DNA from: Nocardioides sp. W7
Lineage (GTDB): Bacteria > Actinomycetota > Actinomycetes > Propionibacteriales > Nocardioidaceae
Assembly: GCF_022919075.1 (NCBI RefSeq)
Contig: NZ_CP095078.1
Span: forward strand, 2,108,001 to 2,172,000
Direction of reading: 5' to 3'
DNA: 64,000 nucleotides
The notes below the pieces were generated by a model that saw nothing but the letters and a program-made list of their open reading frames with translations, ran no database searches and was not told the origin of the DNA. Both the position numbers and the translations under genes were made by a program. Of the stretch, positions 30,048 through 37,299 are shown piece after piece (position 1 is the stretch's first letter; the number at the start of each line of letters is the position of its first letter).

Positions 30048-31439
30048 GTGCAGTACGCCAACTCGCTCCTGGACCTGATCGGCAACACCCCGCTGCTGCG
30101 GCTCTCGCGGTCGCTCGACGCGCTCGCGGGCGCCGAGGGTCCGCTGGTGCTGGCCAAGATCGAGTACCTCAATCCCGGCGGCTCCGTGAAGGACCGGATC
30201 GCCACCCGGATGATCGAGGCCGCCGAGGCGTCCGGGGCGCTGCAGCCGGGCGGCACGATCGTCGAGCCGACGTCCGGCAACACCGGCGTCGGGCTCGCGA
30301 TGGTCGCCCAGGCCAAGGGCTACAAGTGCATCTTCGTGTGCCCCGACAAGGTCAGCGAGGACAAGCGCAACGTCCTGAAGGCGTACGGCGCCGAGGTCGT
30401 CGTCTGCCCGACCGCGGTCGAACCCGAGCACCCCGACTCCTACTACAACGTCAGCGACCGGCTCGCCTCGCAGCCCGGTGCCTGGAAGCCCGACCAGTAC
30501 TCCAACCCGCACAACCCGCGCTCGCACTACGAGACCACCGGGCCCGAGATCTGGGCGCAGACCGACGGGCGGATCACGCACTTCGTCACCGGCATGGGCA
30601 CCGGCGGCACGATCAGCGGCGTGGGGCGCTACCTGAAGGAGCAGAACCCCGAGATCAAGGTGGTCGGCGCCGACCCGGAGGGCTCGGTCTACTCCGGTGG
30701 CAGCGGGCGGCCGTACCTCGTGGAGGGCGTGGGGGAGGACTTCTGGCCCGAGGCCTACGACCGCGACATCGCCGACCGGGTCATCGAGGTCTCCGACGCC
30801 GACTCCTTCGCCTACACCCGGCGGCTGGCCCGCGAGGAGGCGCTGCTGGTGGGCGGGTCCTCGGGGATGGCGGCGTACGCCGCGAAGCAGCTCGCCGAGG
30901 AGCTCGCCGCCGAGGGCCGCACCGACGCCGTGATCGTGGTGCTGCTGCCCGACTCCGGCCGCGGCTACCTCGGCAAGATCTTCAACGACGGGTGGCTCGC
31001 GCAGTACGGCTTCCCCAGCGGCCACGCCCCCGCCGTCCGCACCGTCGGCGAGGTGCTGCGCGGCAAGGACGGTCGGCTGCCCGACCTCGTGCACACCCAC
31101 CCCGGCGAGACCATCGCGGAGGCGGTCGCGATCCTGCAGGAGTACGGCGTCTCGCAGATGCCCGTCGTCCGCGCCGAGCCGCCGGTCGTGGCCGCCGAGG
31201 TCGTCGGCTCGGTCTCCGACCGGGCGCTGCTCGACTCGCTGTACGCCGGCTCCGCCAAGCTGGCCGACCCGGTCTCCGACCACATGTCGGCCCCGCTCCC
31301 GACCATCGGGTCCGGCGAGGACGCCTCGGCCGCCGTCGCCCTCCTCGAGACCGCCGACGCGGTGCTCGTCCACGAGGACGGCAAGCCCGTCGGCGTCCTC
31401 ACCCGCCAGGACCTCCTCGGATTTCTCGCCGGCACCTGA
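30048..31439 (+). CDS. cbs: Cystathionine beta-synthase
   Basis: A 463-residue PLP enzyme joining serine and homocysteine to cystathionine. The catalytic part (about 1-320) has the N-terminal LLDLIGNTPLLRL, the PLP lysine in NPGGSVKDR (about 46), the phosphate loop TSGNTGVGLA and TGMGTGGTISGVGRYLKE. The C-terminal 120 residues hold a CBS-domain pair (VHTHPGETIAEAVAILQEYGVSQMPVV and DHMSAPLPTIGSGEDASAAVALLE), which in other organisms can bind adenosyl ligands. Start GTG 30048 fits a leaderless promoter. In mycobacteria metB is close by; here it lies 22 kb away. O-acetylserine activity cannot be excluded. Confidence 0.95.
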   Translation: MQYANSLLDLIGNTPLLRLSRSLDALAGAEGPLVLAKIEYLNPGGSVKDRIATRMIEAAEASGALQPGGTIVEPTSGNTGVGLAMVAQAKGYKCIFVCPDKVSEDKRNVLKAYGAEVVVCPTAVEPEHPDSYYNVSDRLASQPGAWKPDQYSNPHNPRSHYETTGPEIWAQTDGRITHFVTGMGTGGTISGVGRYLKEQNPEIKVVGADPEGSVYSGGSGRPYLVEGVGEDFWPEAYDRDIADRVIEVSDADSFAYTRRLAREEALLVGGSSGMAAYAAKQLAEELAAEGRTDAVIVVLLPDSGRGYLGKIFNDGWLAQYGFPSGHAPAVRTVGEVLRGKDGRLPDLVHTHPGETIAEAVAILQEYGVSQMPVVRAEPPVVAAEVVGSVSDRALLDSLYAGSAKLADPVSDHMSAPLPTIGSGEDASAAVALLETADAVLVHEDGKPVGVLTRQDLLGFLAGT

Positions 31440-31473
31440 CACCCACGCTGGTTGAGGTACACCGCCCGCGCCA

Positions 31474-31541
31474 GACGCTGGTTGAGGTGTGACGAGCGCT
31501 GGCGAGGAGCCTCGAAACCCGGTGAGTCGAGCGTCGGCGTC
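31474..31541 (+). repeat. Palindromic intergenic repeat, copy R1
   Basis: One of a family whose copies start with GACGCTGGTTGAGG, contain GAGCGCTNGCGAGGAGCC and continue with TCGAAACCCGGTG. GGTTGAGG and CCTCGAAACC can pair to form a hairpin. A head-only fragment lies at 31446-31459 and another at 31577-31598. Confidence 0.8.
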
Positions 31542-31616
31542 GGGTGCGGGGGGGCTGGGGTACGACGCCCGCGCCGGACGCTGGTTGAGCTGTGACGAGG
31601 TACGACGCCCGCCCCT

Positions 31617-31686
31617 GACGCTGGTTGAGGTGTGACGAGCGCTAGCGAGGAGCCTCGAAACCCGGTGAGCCGAGCGTCGGCATCGA
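31617..31686 (+). repeat. Palindromic intergenic repeat, copy R2
   Basis: Nearly identical to R1 (31474-31541). It ends 8 bases before the stop codon of the GIY-YIG gene. The stretch before it (GTACGACGCCCGCCC) repeats at 31560. Confidence 0.8.
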
Positions 31687-31694
31687 TCGGGTGA

Positions 31695-32009
31695 TCAGCC
31701 GCCCTGCTCGCGCAGCCGCCGCTGCACGGACGCCCTCCGCGACAGGTCGGGGAGCGCGTCGTACTCACCTCGGATCAGCGCCTCGCGCTTGCGGCGGCTC
31801 CAGCCCTGGATGTGCTTCTCGAAGGCGTAGGCCTGCTCGATGGAGTCGAACCACGCGCTCCACACGAGCTGCACCGGACGGCGACGGCGGGTGTACGCCG
31901 CGCCTTCATCGGGACTGTGGTTGTGCTGCCACAACCGCGCGTCCAGGTCCCAGGTGCTGCCGGCGTAGAAGGTCTCGTCGGCACAGCGGAGGAGGTAGGT
32001 GAAGGGCAT
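31695..32009 (-). CDS. GIY-YIG endonuclease-domain protein
   Basis: A 104-residue single-domain protein. The motif appears as FTYLLRCADETFYAGSTWDLDARLWQHN (degenerate GIY and YIG strands with the conserved Tyr, Gly and Arg), then YTRRRRPVQLVWSAWFDSIEQAYAFEKHIQGWSRRKREALI, where the Glu of AFEKHIQGWSR is the metal ligand of the family. It is like the UPF0213 group of small GIY-YIG proteins. ATG 32009 is preceded by GAGG. Copies of a palindromic repeat lie directly after its stop and about 150 bases before its start. No linked partner; function unknown. Confidence 0.85.
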   Translation of the reverse strand: MPFTYLLRCADETFYAGSTWDLDARLWQHNHSPDEGAAYTRRRRPVQLVWSAWFDSIEQAYAFEKHIQGWSRRKREALIRGEYDALPDLSRRASVQRRLREQGG

Positions 32010-32106
32010 GAGCGAGCCTCGCCCGGGGCTGCGTGAGTCGCAACCGCGCGATCGTGCGGCTGTGGACAGGAGTCGGTCGGTGATGACGGCTGCTGGTCGG
32101 CGTACG

Positions 32107-32152
32107 GGGCTTCGAGGCTCACCCGCTAGCGCGGCTTCGCGCCTCAACCAGC
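32107..32152 (-). repeat. Palindromic intergenic repeat, inverted partial copy
   Basis: Read on the minus strand it begins CGCTGGTTGAGGCGCGAAG and ends with GAGCCTCGAAGCCC, so it is a diverged copy in the opposite orientation to its neighbours. Confidence 0.65.
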
Positions 32153-32159
32153 GTTGGTT

Positions 32160-32229
32160 GACGTTGGTTGAGGTGTGACGAGCGTCAGCGAGGAGCCTCG
32201 AAACCCGGTGTGTCGAGGGGCGGCGTCGG
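32160..32229 (+). repeat. Palindromic intergenic repeat, copy R3
   Basis: A full-length copy starting GACGTTGGTTGAGGTGTG, in the same orientation as R1 and R2. With R2 it forms direct repeats around the GIY-YIG gene. Confidence 0.8.
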
Positions 32230-32343
32230 TCGAGGCCGAATCCACTGCCAGTCACTGGGACTGGTCGTCCAGGAGGACTCGGCCCGGGGGAGGATGACTA
32301 TCCTCAACACGCGTTTCAATCGGCAGCTCTCAGGAGGCGACGG

Positions 32344-32796
32344 ATGACGGCGACACCCGCGGTCGAGGGATGGTTCACGACGGGGCCCGAGCCTGCGCTG
32401 GTGGGGTCGCGGTGCACGACCTGCACCACGGTGTACTTCCCGCCGCTGACCGCCGGGGCGTACTGCCGCAACCCGGCCTGTGACGGCGAGGAGTTCGCCG
32501 AGACCGAGCTGTCGCGGCGCGGTCGGGTGTGGTCCTACACCGACGCGCAGTACCAGCCGCCGCCGCCGTACGTGCCCGTCACCGACCCGTTCGAGCCGTT
32601 CGCCCTCGCGGCGGTCGAGCTGGCCGAGGGGCTGACGGTGCTGGGCCAGGTCGCGGCCGGTTACGGCGTCGCGGACCTGAAGGTGGGCGCCGAGGTCGAG
32701 CTGGTGGTCGAGACGCTGTACGCCGACGACAGCGGCGACCGCAGCATCTGGCGTTGGAAGCCCGTCGTCGAGTTGGGCCAGGAGGCCGACCAGTGA
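32344..32796 (+). CDS. DUF35 Zn-ribbon/OB-fold acyl-CoA-binding protein
   Basis: A 150-residue protein. A rubredoxin-like zinc ribbon has cysteines in SRCTTCTTVYFPP and AYCRNPACDG, followed by an OB fold (GRVWSYTDAQYQPPPPYVPVTDPFEPFALAAVELAEGLTVLGQVA). This is the DUF35/ChsH2-C type that forms complexes with thiolase-like proteins. GGAGG precedes ATG 32344. It overlaps the thiolase gene by 4 bases, so both products are made together. Confidence 0.88.
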   Translation: MTATPAVEGWFTTGPEPALVGSRCTTCTTVYFPPLTAGAYCRNPACDGEEFAETELSRRGRVWSYTDAQYQPPPPYVPVTDPFEPFALAAVELAEGLTVLGQVAAGYGVADLKVGAEVELVVETLYADDSGDRSIWRWKPVVELGQEADQ

Positions 32797-33986
32797 GCAC
32801 GAACGCAGTCGCCGTCCTCGGGGTGGGCATGCACCCGTGGGGCAAGTGGGGCAAGAACTTCGTCACCTACGGCGTGCACGCCGCCCGCGCCGCGCTCGCC
32901 GACGCCGGGGTCGCGTGGAGCGACGTCGACTTCATCGTGGGCGGCGAGACCGTCCGCAACGGCTACGGCGGGTACGTCGCCGGCGCGACGTTCGCCCAGG
33001 CGCTCGGCTGGAACGGCGCGCGGGTCGCGACGTCGTACGCCGCCTGCGCCACCGGCGCCCAGGCCCTCGACACCGCCCGCGCCCGGATCCTCGCGGGGCT
33101 GTGCGACGTGGCGCTCGTCGTCGGTGCGGACACCACCCCGAAGGGCTTCCTCGCCCCGAACGCCGGCGAGCGGTGGGACGACCCGGACTGGCTGCGGTTC
33201 CGGCTGCTCGGGATGACCAACCCGGCCTACTTCGCGCTCTACGCCCGCCGCCGCATGGACCTGTACGGCGCCACGCAGGAGGACTTCGCGCAGGTCAAGG
33301 TGAAGAACGCCCGCCACGGCCTGGAGAACCCGAACGCGCGGTACCGCAAGGAGGTCACCGTCGAGAACGTCATGTCGAGCGCGGTCGTGAGCGACCCGCT
33401 GCACCTGCTCGACATCTGCGCGACCTCCGACGGTGCGGCCGCGGTGGTCCTGACCAGCGCCGACTACGCCGCACGCCACGGCCTGGACTCGTCGGTGCGG
33501 GTCGCCGCCGTCTCGACCGTCACCCCGACCTTCCCGAACACCGTGATGGACATGCCCAACCTGTCCACCGACTCCAGTGCGGCCACCGGCGACCCCGAGC
33601 GGACCTTCAAGGAGTCGATCGCGTTCGCCGCCTACGAGGAGGCCGGCATCAGCCCCGAGGACGTCGACGTGGCCGAGGTCTACGACCTGTCGACCGCGCT
33701 GGAGCTGGACTGGATCGAGGACCTCGGGCTGTGCAAGCGCGGCGAGGCCGAGCAGCTGCTCCGCGCCGGCGACACGACCATCGGCGGGCGGATCCCGGTC
33801 AACCCCTCGGGTGGGCTGGCCTGCTTCGGCGAGGCCGTCCCCGCCCAGGCGCTGGCCCAGGTGTGCGAGCTCACCTGGCAGCTGCGCGGTCAGGCGACCG
33901 GCCGTCAGGTCGAGGGTGCGCGGGTCGGCATCACCGCCAACCAGGGTCTCTTCGGCCACGGCTCGGCGGTCATCCTCAGCGTCTGA
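32793..33986 (+). CDS. Thiolase-superfamily protein (lipid-transfer/Ltp-like)
   Basis: A 397-residue thiolase-fold protein. It has the nucleophile region YAACATGAQALDTARARI (Cys in place of the usual Cys89 loop), VEVYDLSTALELDWIEDLGLCKRGEAEQLL, the NPSGGLACFGEAVPAQALAQ motif and the C-terminal NQGLFGHGSAVI. Together with its DUF35 partner it resembles Ltp2-ChsH2-type retro-aldolases of steroid side-chain degradation and acyl-CoA thiolases. No steroid genes are near, and the MaoC hydratase often found alongside is absent, so the substrate is left open. Confidence 0.85.
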   Translation: MSTNAVAVLGVGMHPWGKWGKNFVTYGVHAARAALADAGVAWSDVDFIVGGETVRNGYGGYVAGATFAQALGWNGARVATSYAACATGAQALDTARARILAGLCDVALVVGADTTPKGFLAPNAGERWDDPDWLRFRLLGMTNPAYFALYARRRMDLYGATQEDFAQVKVKNARHGLENPNARYRKEVTVENVMSSAVVSDPLHLLDICATSDGAAAVVLTSADYAARHGLDSSVRVAAVSTVTPTFPNTVMDMPNLSTDSSAATGDPERTFKESIAFAAYEEAGISPEDVDVAEVYDLSTALELDWIEDLGLCKRGEAEQLLRAGDTTIGGRIPVNPSGGLACFGEAVPAQALAQVCELTWQLRGQATGRQVEGARVGITANQGLFGHGSAVILSV

Positions 33987-33998
33987 GGACGGTGCGGC

Positions 33999-34496
33999 TC
34001 ACCCCGCGGCGGGCGCCGGCAGCACCATGAGGATCAGGTCGGCCTCGGCGGCGGGCAGCCAGTCCGGCCGCTGGCGCGCGACCTCGACCCATCCGCGCCG
34101 GCGGTAGACCTCGACCGCCCGCGAGTGGCGGGGTACGACGTCGAGCACCGGGACCCGCCCGCGCGCGCGGATCCAGTCCACCGCCGTGTCGAGCAGGCGG
34201 GCACCGACGCCTTCGCCCCGGACCTCGTCGGCGACGAAGAGCACCGAGACCGCGGCCAGCTTCCCCTCGGTCCGGAAGGCCGAGGGGTCGGCCACCCGCG
34301 CGACGGTGACGTGCCCGACGACCTCACCGTCGACCTCGGCCACCCACGCGGCCTCCTCGGTGTCGCGGACGACGAACTGCTCGACCGGGAACGGCAGCGG
34401 CCACCGCAACGGGTAGTGCGACCCCGCCTGCTGCCGCGCGAGGAGGTCCACCAGCGCCGGCAGGTCCGCGGCCGTCCGGGTGCGGACCGTCGTCAC
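33999..34496 (-). CDS. GNAT-family N-acetyltransferase
   Basis: A 165-residue GNAT protein. Core motifs are WVAEVDGEVVGHVTVARV (motif C/D), SVLFVADEVRGEGVGARLLDTAVDWIRARG (motif A, acetyl-CoA pyrophosphate loop R-x-x-G-x-G/A) and VLDVVPRHSRAVEVYRRRGWVEV (motif B). GTG 34496 overlaps the YchJ-like stop by 4 bases, so the two form an operon. The acetyl acceptor is not predictable. Confidence 0.85.
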   Translation of the reverse strand: MTTVRTRTAADLPALVDLLARQQAGSHYPLRWPLPFPVEQFVVRDTEEAAWVAEVDGEVVGHVTVARVADPSAFRTEGKLAAVSVLFVADEVRGEGVGARLLDTAVDWIRARGRVPVLDVVPRHSRAVEVYRRRGWVEVARQRPDWLPAAEADLILMVLPAPAAG

Positions 34497-34870
34497 GACG
34501 GACCGTCCGTCGGGGTCTCGGCGACGTAGACCCAGCGGCCGGCCCGGCGCTCGAACAGCGAGCGCTCGTGCTGCTCGCCGGGCACGCCGCCGCGCTCGTA
34601 GGCGGCGACGAACTCCACCCAGTCCTCGCCCGCGCCGAGGATCCGCAGCCCGGTCCAGGTGAGGGTCGGGTCCGGCTCGAGGTCGGTCGGGCGGGTCCGC
34701 GGGTGCCAGGTGCGGAAGACGTGATCGAGGTCGCCGACGGCGTACGCCGAGTACCGCGAGCGCATCAGCTCCTCGGCGCTGGCCGCCTGGGCGGACCCTC
34801 GGTGCAGGCGGCCGCAGCAGCCGTCGTACGTCGTGTCGGAGCCGCACGGGCAGGGTCGCTGGAGCTGCAT
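34493..34870 (-). CDS. YchJ-like (UPF0225) SEC-C motif protein
   Basis: A 125-residue protein. An N-terminal zinc-binding SEC-C cluster (RPCPCGSDTTYDGCCGRLH) and the core RSRYSAYAVGDLDHVFRTWHPRTRP match the UPF0225/YchJ family. The C-terminal cysteine cluster found in longer members is absent. TAGCGT lies 7 bases before the ATG, consistent with a leaderless message. Function unknown. Confidence 0.88.
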   Translation of the reverse strand: MQLQRPCPCGSDTTYDGCCGRLHRGSAQAASAEELMRSRYSAYAVGDLDHVFRTWHPRTRPTDLEPDPTLTWTGLRILGAGEDWVEFVAAYERGGVPGEQHERSLFERRAGRWVYVAETPTDGPS

Positions 34871-34950
34871 GACGGCGACGCTATCGGTCGAGGACCAAGG
34901 TCCGGTCTCGTGGAGGCCGACCGCCTCTGACGGGCGGATTCCGCCGACGG

Positions 34951-34956
34951 CACAAT
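34951..34956 (+). promoter_or_regulatory. Probable -10 box of the usp gene
   Basis: CACAAT is 6 bases before ATG 34963; a CTGACG -35-like box is at 34927-34932 (18-base spacer). Confidence 0.4.
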
Positions 34957-34962
34957 GGGGCC

Positions 34963-35877
34963 ATGGAGACTTTTACCAGCATCAGCGCCGTTCCTGCCGG
35001 CACCGTCGTCGTCGGTGTCGACGGATCGGAGGGCGCCGAGCGTGCCGTGCGGTGGGCCGCCACCGAGGCGGGCCTGAGTCAGCGACCGCTCGTCCTCGTG
35101 CACGCCTGGACCCTGCAGGGCGGGAACTGGCTGGACCAGGCCGGCATCGACCACCGCGCCGTCGCGACCGCGATCCAGGACGAGGCCGCCGAGCTGCTGA
35201 ACACGGTCCGCGACGAGGTGCTCGCCGTACGGCCCGGGCTCGAGGTGCACCGGCTGTTGGTGGAGGCCGACGCGCGCGAGGCGTTCGAGGAGCTGTCCCG
35301 CACGGCGACCATGATCGTCGTCGGGTCCCGCGGCCGCGGACCGGTCCGCAGCCTGCTGCTCGGGTCGGTGAGCGTGGCCGTGTCCCGGCAGTCGCACTGC
35401 CCGGTCGTGGTGGTGCGGCCCGGCGCCGAGGAGGCGACCGGCGGCATCCTGGTCGGGGTCGACGGCACCCCGGCGTCGCAGCCGGCCCTGGAGCTGGCCT
35501 TCCGCGAGGCCTCGCTGCGGGGGCTGCCGCTCACGGTCGTGCACTGCTTCTGGGACGCGCAGTCCGCGACCCTCCCGGCCCACCGGGTCCCCGCCGACGG
35601 CATGGCCGCGTACGCCGACCTCGAGCTGATGATCGCGGAGTCGATGAGCGGGCTGCGGGAGAAGTACCCCGACGTAGAGGTCGAGCGTGCGCTGTGGCGC
35701 GGGCTGGTCGACGAGGCGCTCGTCGCGGCCTCCCGTGGACGCGACCTCACGGTGATCGGTCTGCGCCGCACCACCGCGCTGCGCAGCCTGATCCGGGTGC
35801 CCGTCGCACCGACCGTCGTGGAGCGTGCCGACGGCGCGGTGGCCGTCGTGCCGCACGACGCCGAAACGGACGCGTAA
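34963..35877 (+). CDS. Tandem universal stress protein
   Basis: A 304-residue protein with two UspA domains. The first has the ATP-binding start VVVGVDGSEGAERAVRWA and the loop VVGSRGRGPVRSLLLGSVSVAVSRQSHCPVVVVRP (G-2x-G-9x-G-S/T type). The second starts with ILVGVDGTPASQPALELA but its C-terminal loop (VIGLRRTTALRSLIRVPVAPTVVE) has lost the glycine pattern, so only the first domain is expected to bind ATP strongly. Such tandem Usps are abundant in actinobacteria and are often induced in hypoxia or stationary phase. Confidence 0.92.
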   Translation: METFTSISAVPAGTVVVGVDGSEGAERAVRWAATEAGLSQRPLVLVHAWTLQGGNWLDQAGIDHRAVATAIQDEAAELLNTVRDEVLAVRPGLEVHRLLVEADAREAFEELSRTATMIVVGSRGRGPVRSLLLGSVSVAVSRQSHCPVVVVRPGAEEATGGILVGVDGTPASQPALELAFREASLRGLPLTVVHCFWDAQSATLPAHRVPADGMAAYADLELMIAESMSGLREKYPDVEVERALWRGLVDEALVAASRGRDLTVIGLRRTTALRSLIRVPVAPTVVERADGAVAVVPHDAETDA

Positions 35878-35898
35878 CCCATCGGTTGAGATGCTGAG

Positions 35899-35904
35899 TA
35901 CGTT
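35899..35904 (+). promoter_or_regulatory. -10 box of the MoxR-type AAA gene (leaderless)
   Basis: TACGTT stands exactly 6 bases before GTG 35911. No ribosome site is present. Confidence 0.55.
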
Positions 35905-35910
35905 GGGCGG

Positions 35911-37299
35911 GTGACCTCCGCTCCCACCATCAGCACTGTCGGCGACCTCCGGGCCTCGGGCCACGTCCTGAAGCCGCTGCGCACCGAGATCCGTGACAAC
36001 CTGCTCGCCATGCTCCGCGCGGGCGTGGACCCGTGGCCGGGCCTGCACGGCCTGGAGAGCACGGTGATCCCGCAGCTGGAGCGTGCCCTGATCGCGGGCC
36101 ACGACGTCGTACTCCTCGGCGAGCGCGGTCAGGGCAAGACCCGGCTGCTGCGGACCATGATCGGCCTGCTCGACGAGTGGACGCCGGTGATCGCCGGCTC
36201 CGAGCTCGGCGAGCACCCCTTCGAGCCGATCACCCACGCCTCGCGACGCCGGGCCACCGAGCTCGGCGACGCGCTGCCGGTCGAGTGGCGGCACCGTGAC
36301 GAGCGGTACGCCGAGAAGCTGGCCACCCCCGACACCTCGGTGGCCGACCTGATCGGCGACGTCGACCCGATGAAGGTGGCCGAGGGGCGCTCGCTCGGCG
36401 ACCCGGAGACCATCCACTACGGCCTGATCCCGCGCAGCCACCGCGGCATCGTCGCGATCAACGAGCTGCCCGACCTGGCGGAGCGCATCCAGGTGGCGAT
36501 GCTCAACGTGATGGAGGAGCGCGACATCCAGATCCGCGGGTACGTCGTACGCCTCCCGCTCGACGTGCTCGTCGTGGCCAGCGCCAACCCCGAGGACTAC
36601 ACCAACCGCGGCCGGATCATCACGCCGCTCAAGGACCGCTTCGGCGCCGAGATCCGCACCCACTACCCGCTCGAGCTCGAGGACGAGGTCGCGGTGATCC
36701 GCCAGGAGGCCGACCTGGTCGCCGAGGTCCCGGACTTCCTGGTCGAGGTCCTGGCCCGGTTCACCCGCAACCTGCGCGAGTCGAGCTCGGTCGACCAGCG
36801 CAGCGGCGTCTCGGCGCGGTTCGCGATCGCCGGCGCCGAGACCATCGCCGCCGCGGCCATCCACCGCGCCAGCGTCTGCCACGAGGACGTGGCGGTGGCC
36901 CGGGTCGTCGACCTGGAGACCGCGGTCGACGTCCTCGGCGGCAAGATCGAGTTCGAGTCCGGCGAGGAGGGCCGCGAGACCGAGATTCTCACCCACCTGC
37001 TCCGCACGGCGACGGCAGAGACCGTGCGCCAGCACTTCCGCGGCATCGACTTCGCGCTGCTGGTCGACGCGCTCGAGTCCGGCCAGATGGTCTCGACCGG
37101 CGAGCGGGTCACGGCCCGCGACTTCCTCACCGGGCTGCCCGTGCTCGGGGAGTCGGAGCTGTACGACGAGGTCTGCGACCGGCTCGGCGCCACCAACGAC
37201 GGCGAGCGCGCGGCCGCGATCGAGCTCGCGCTGGAGGGGCTCTACCTCGCCCGCAAGATCGGCAAGGACTCCGCCGGCACGGAGACCGTCTATGGCTGA
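35911..37299 (+). CDS. MoxR/Mg-chelatase-like AAA+ ATPase
   Basis: A 462-residue AAA+ protein. Walker A is GERGQGKTR (about 70-78), Walker B-like RGIVAINELPDL, and sensor-1 VVASANPEDYTNRGRIITPLKDRFGAEI; NxxEDYTxxGRI...DRFG is the helix-2-insert group to which MoxR, RavA and magnesium-chelatase I subunits belong. It overlaps by 8 bases the gene for a VWA protein, its expected partner. Such pairs assist metal insertion or complex maturation; the client is unknown. Confidence 0.88.
   Translation: MTSAPTISTVGDLRASGHVLKPLRTEIRDNLLAMLRAGVDPWPGLHGLESTVIPQLERALIAGHDVVLLGERGQGKTRLLRTMIGLLDEWTPVIAGSELGEHPFEPITHASRRRATELGDALPVEWRHRDERYAEKLATPDTSVADLIGDVDPMKVAEGRSLGDPETIHYGLIPRSHRGIVAINELPDLAERIQVAMLNVMEERDIQIRGYVVRLPLDVLVVASANPEDYTNRGRIITPLKDRFGAEIRTHYPLELEDEVAVIRQEADLVAEVPDFLVEVLARFTRNLRESSSVDQRSGVSARFAIAGAETIAAAAIHRASVCHEDVAVARVVDLETAVDVLGGKIEFESGEEGRETEILTHLLRTATAETVRQHFRGIDFALLVDALESGQMVSTGERVTARDFLTGLPVLGESELYDEVCDRLGATNDGERAAAIELALEGLYLARKIGKDSAGTETVYG

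Noticed and set aside
31440..32340. CRISPR array in the repeat region
   Set aside because: Repeats are about 70 bp, irregularly spaced, partly inverted and truncated; there are no unique spacers of constant length and no cas genes.
32793..33986. Steroid-degradation locus
   Set aside because: Only the DUF35/thiolase pair is present; no other gene of the pathway is within the window.
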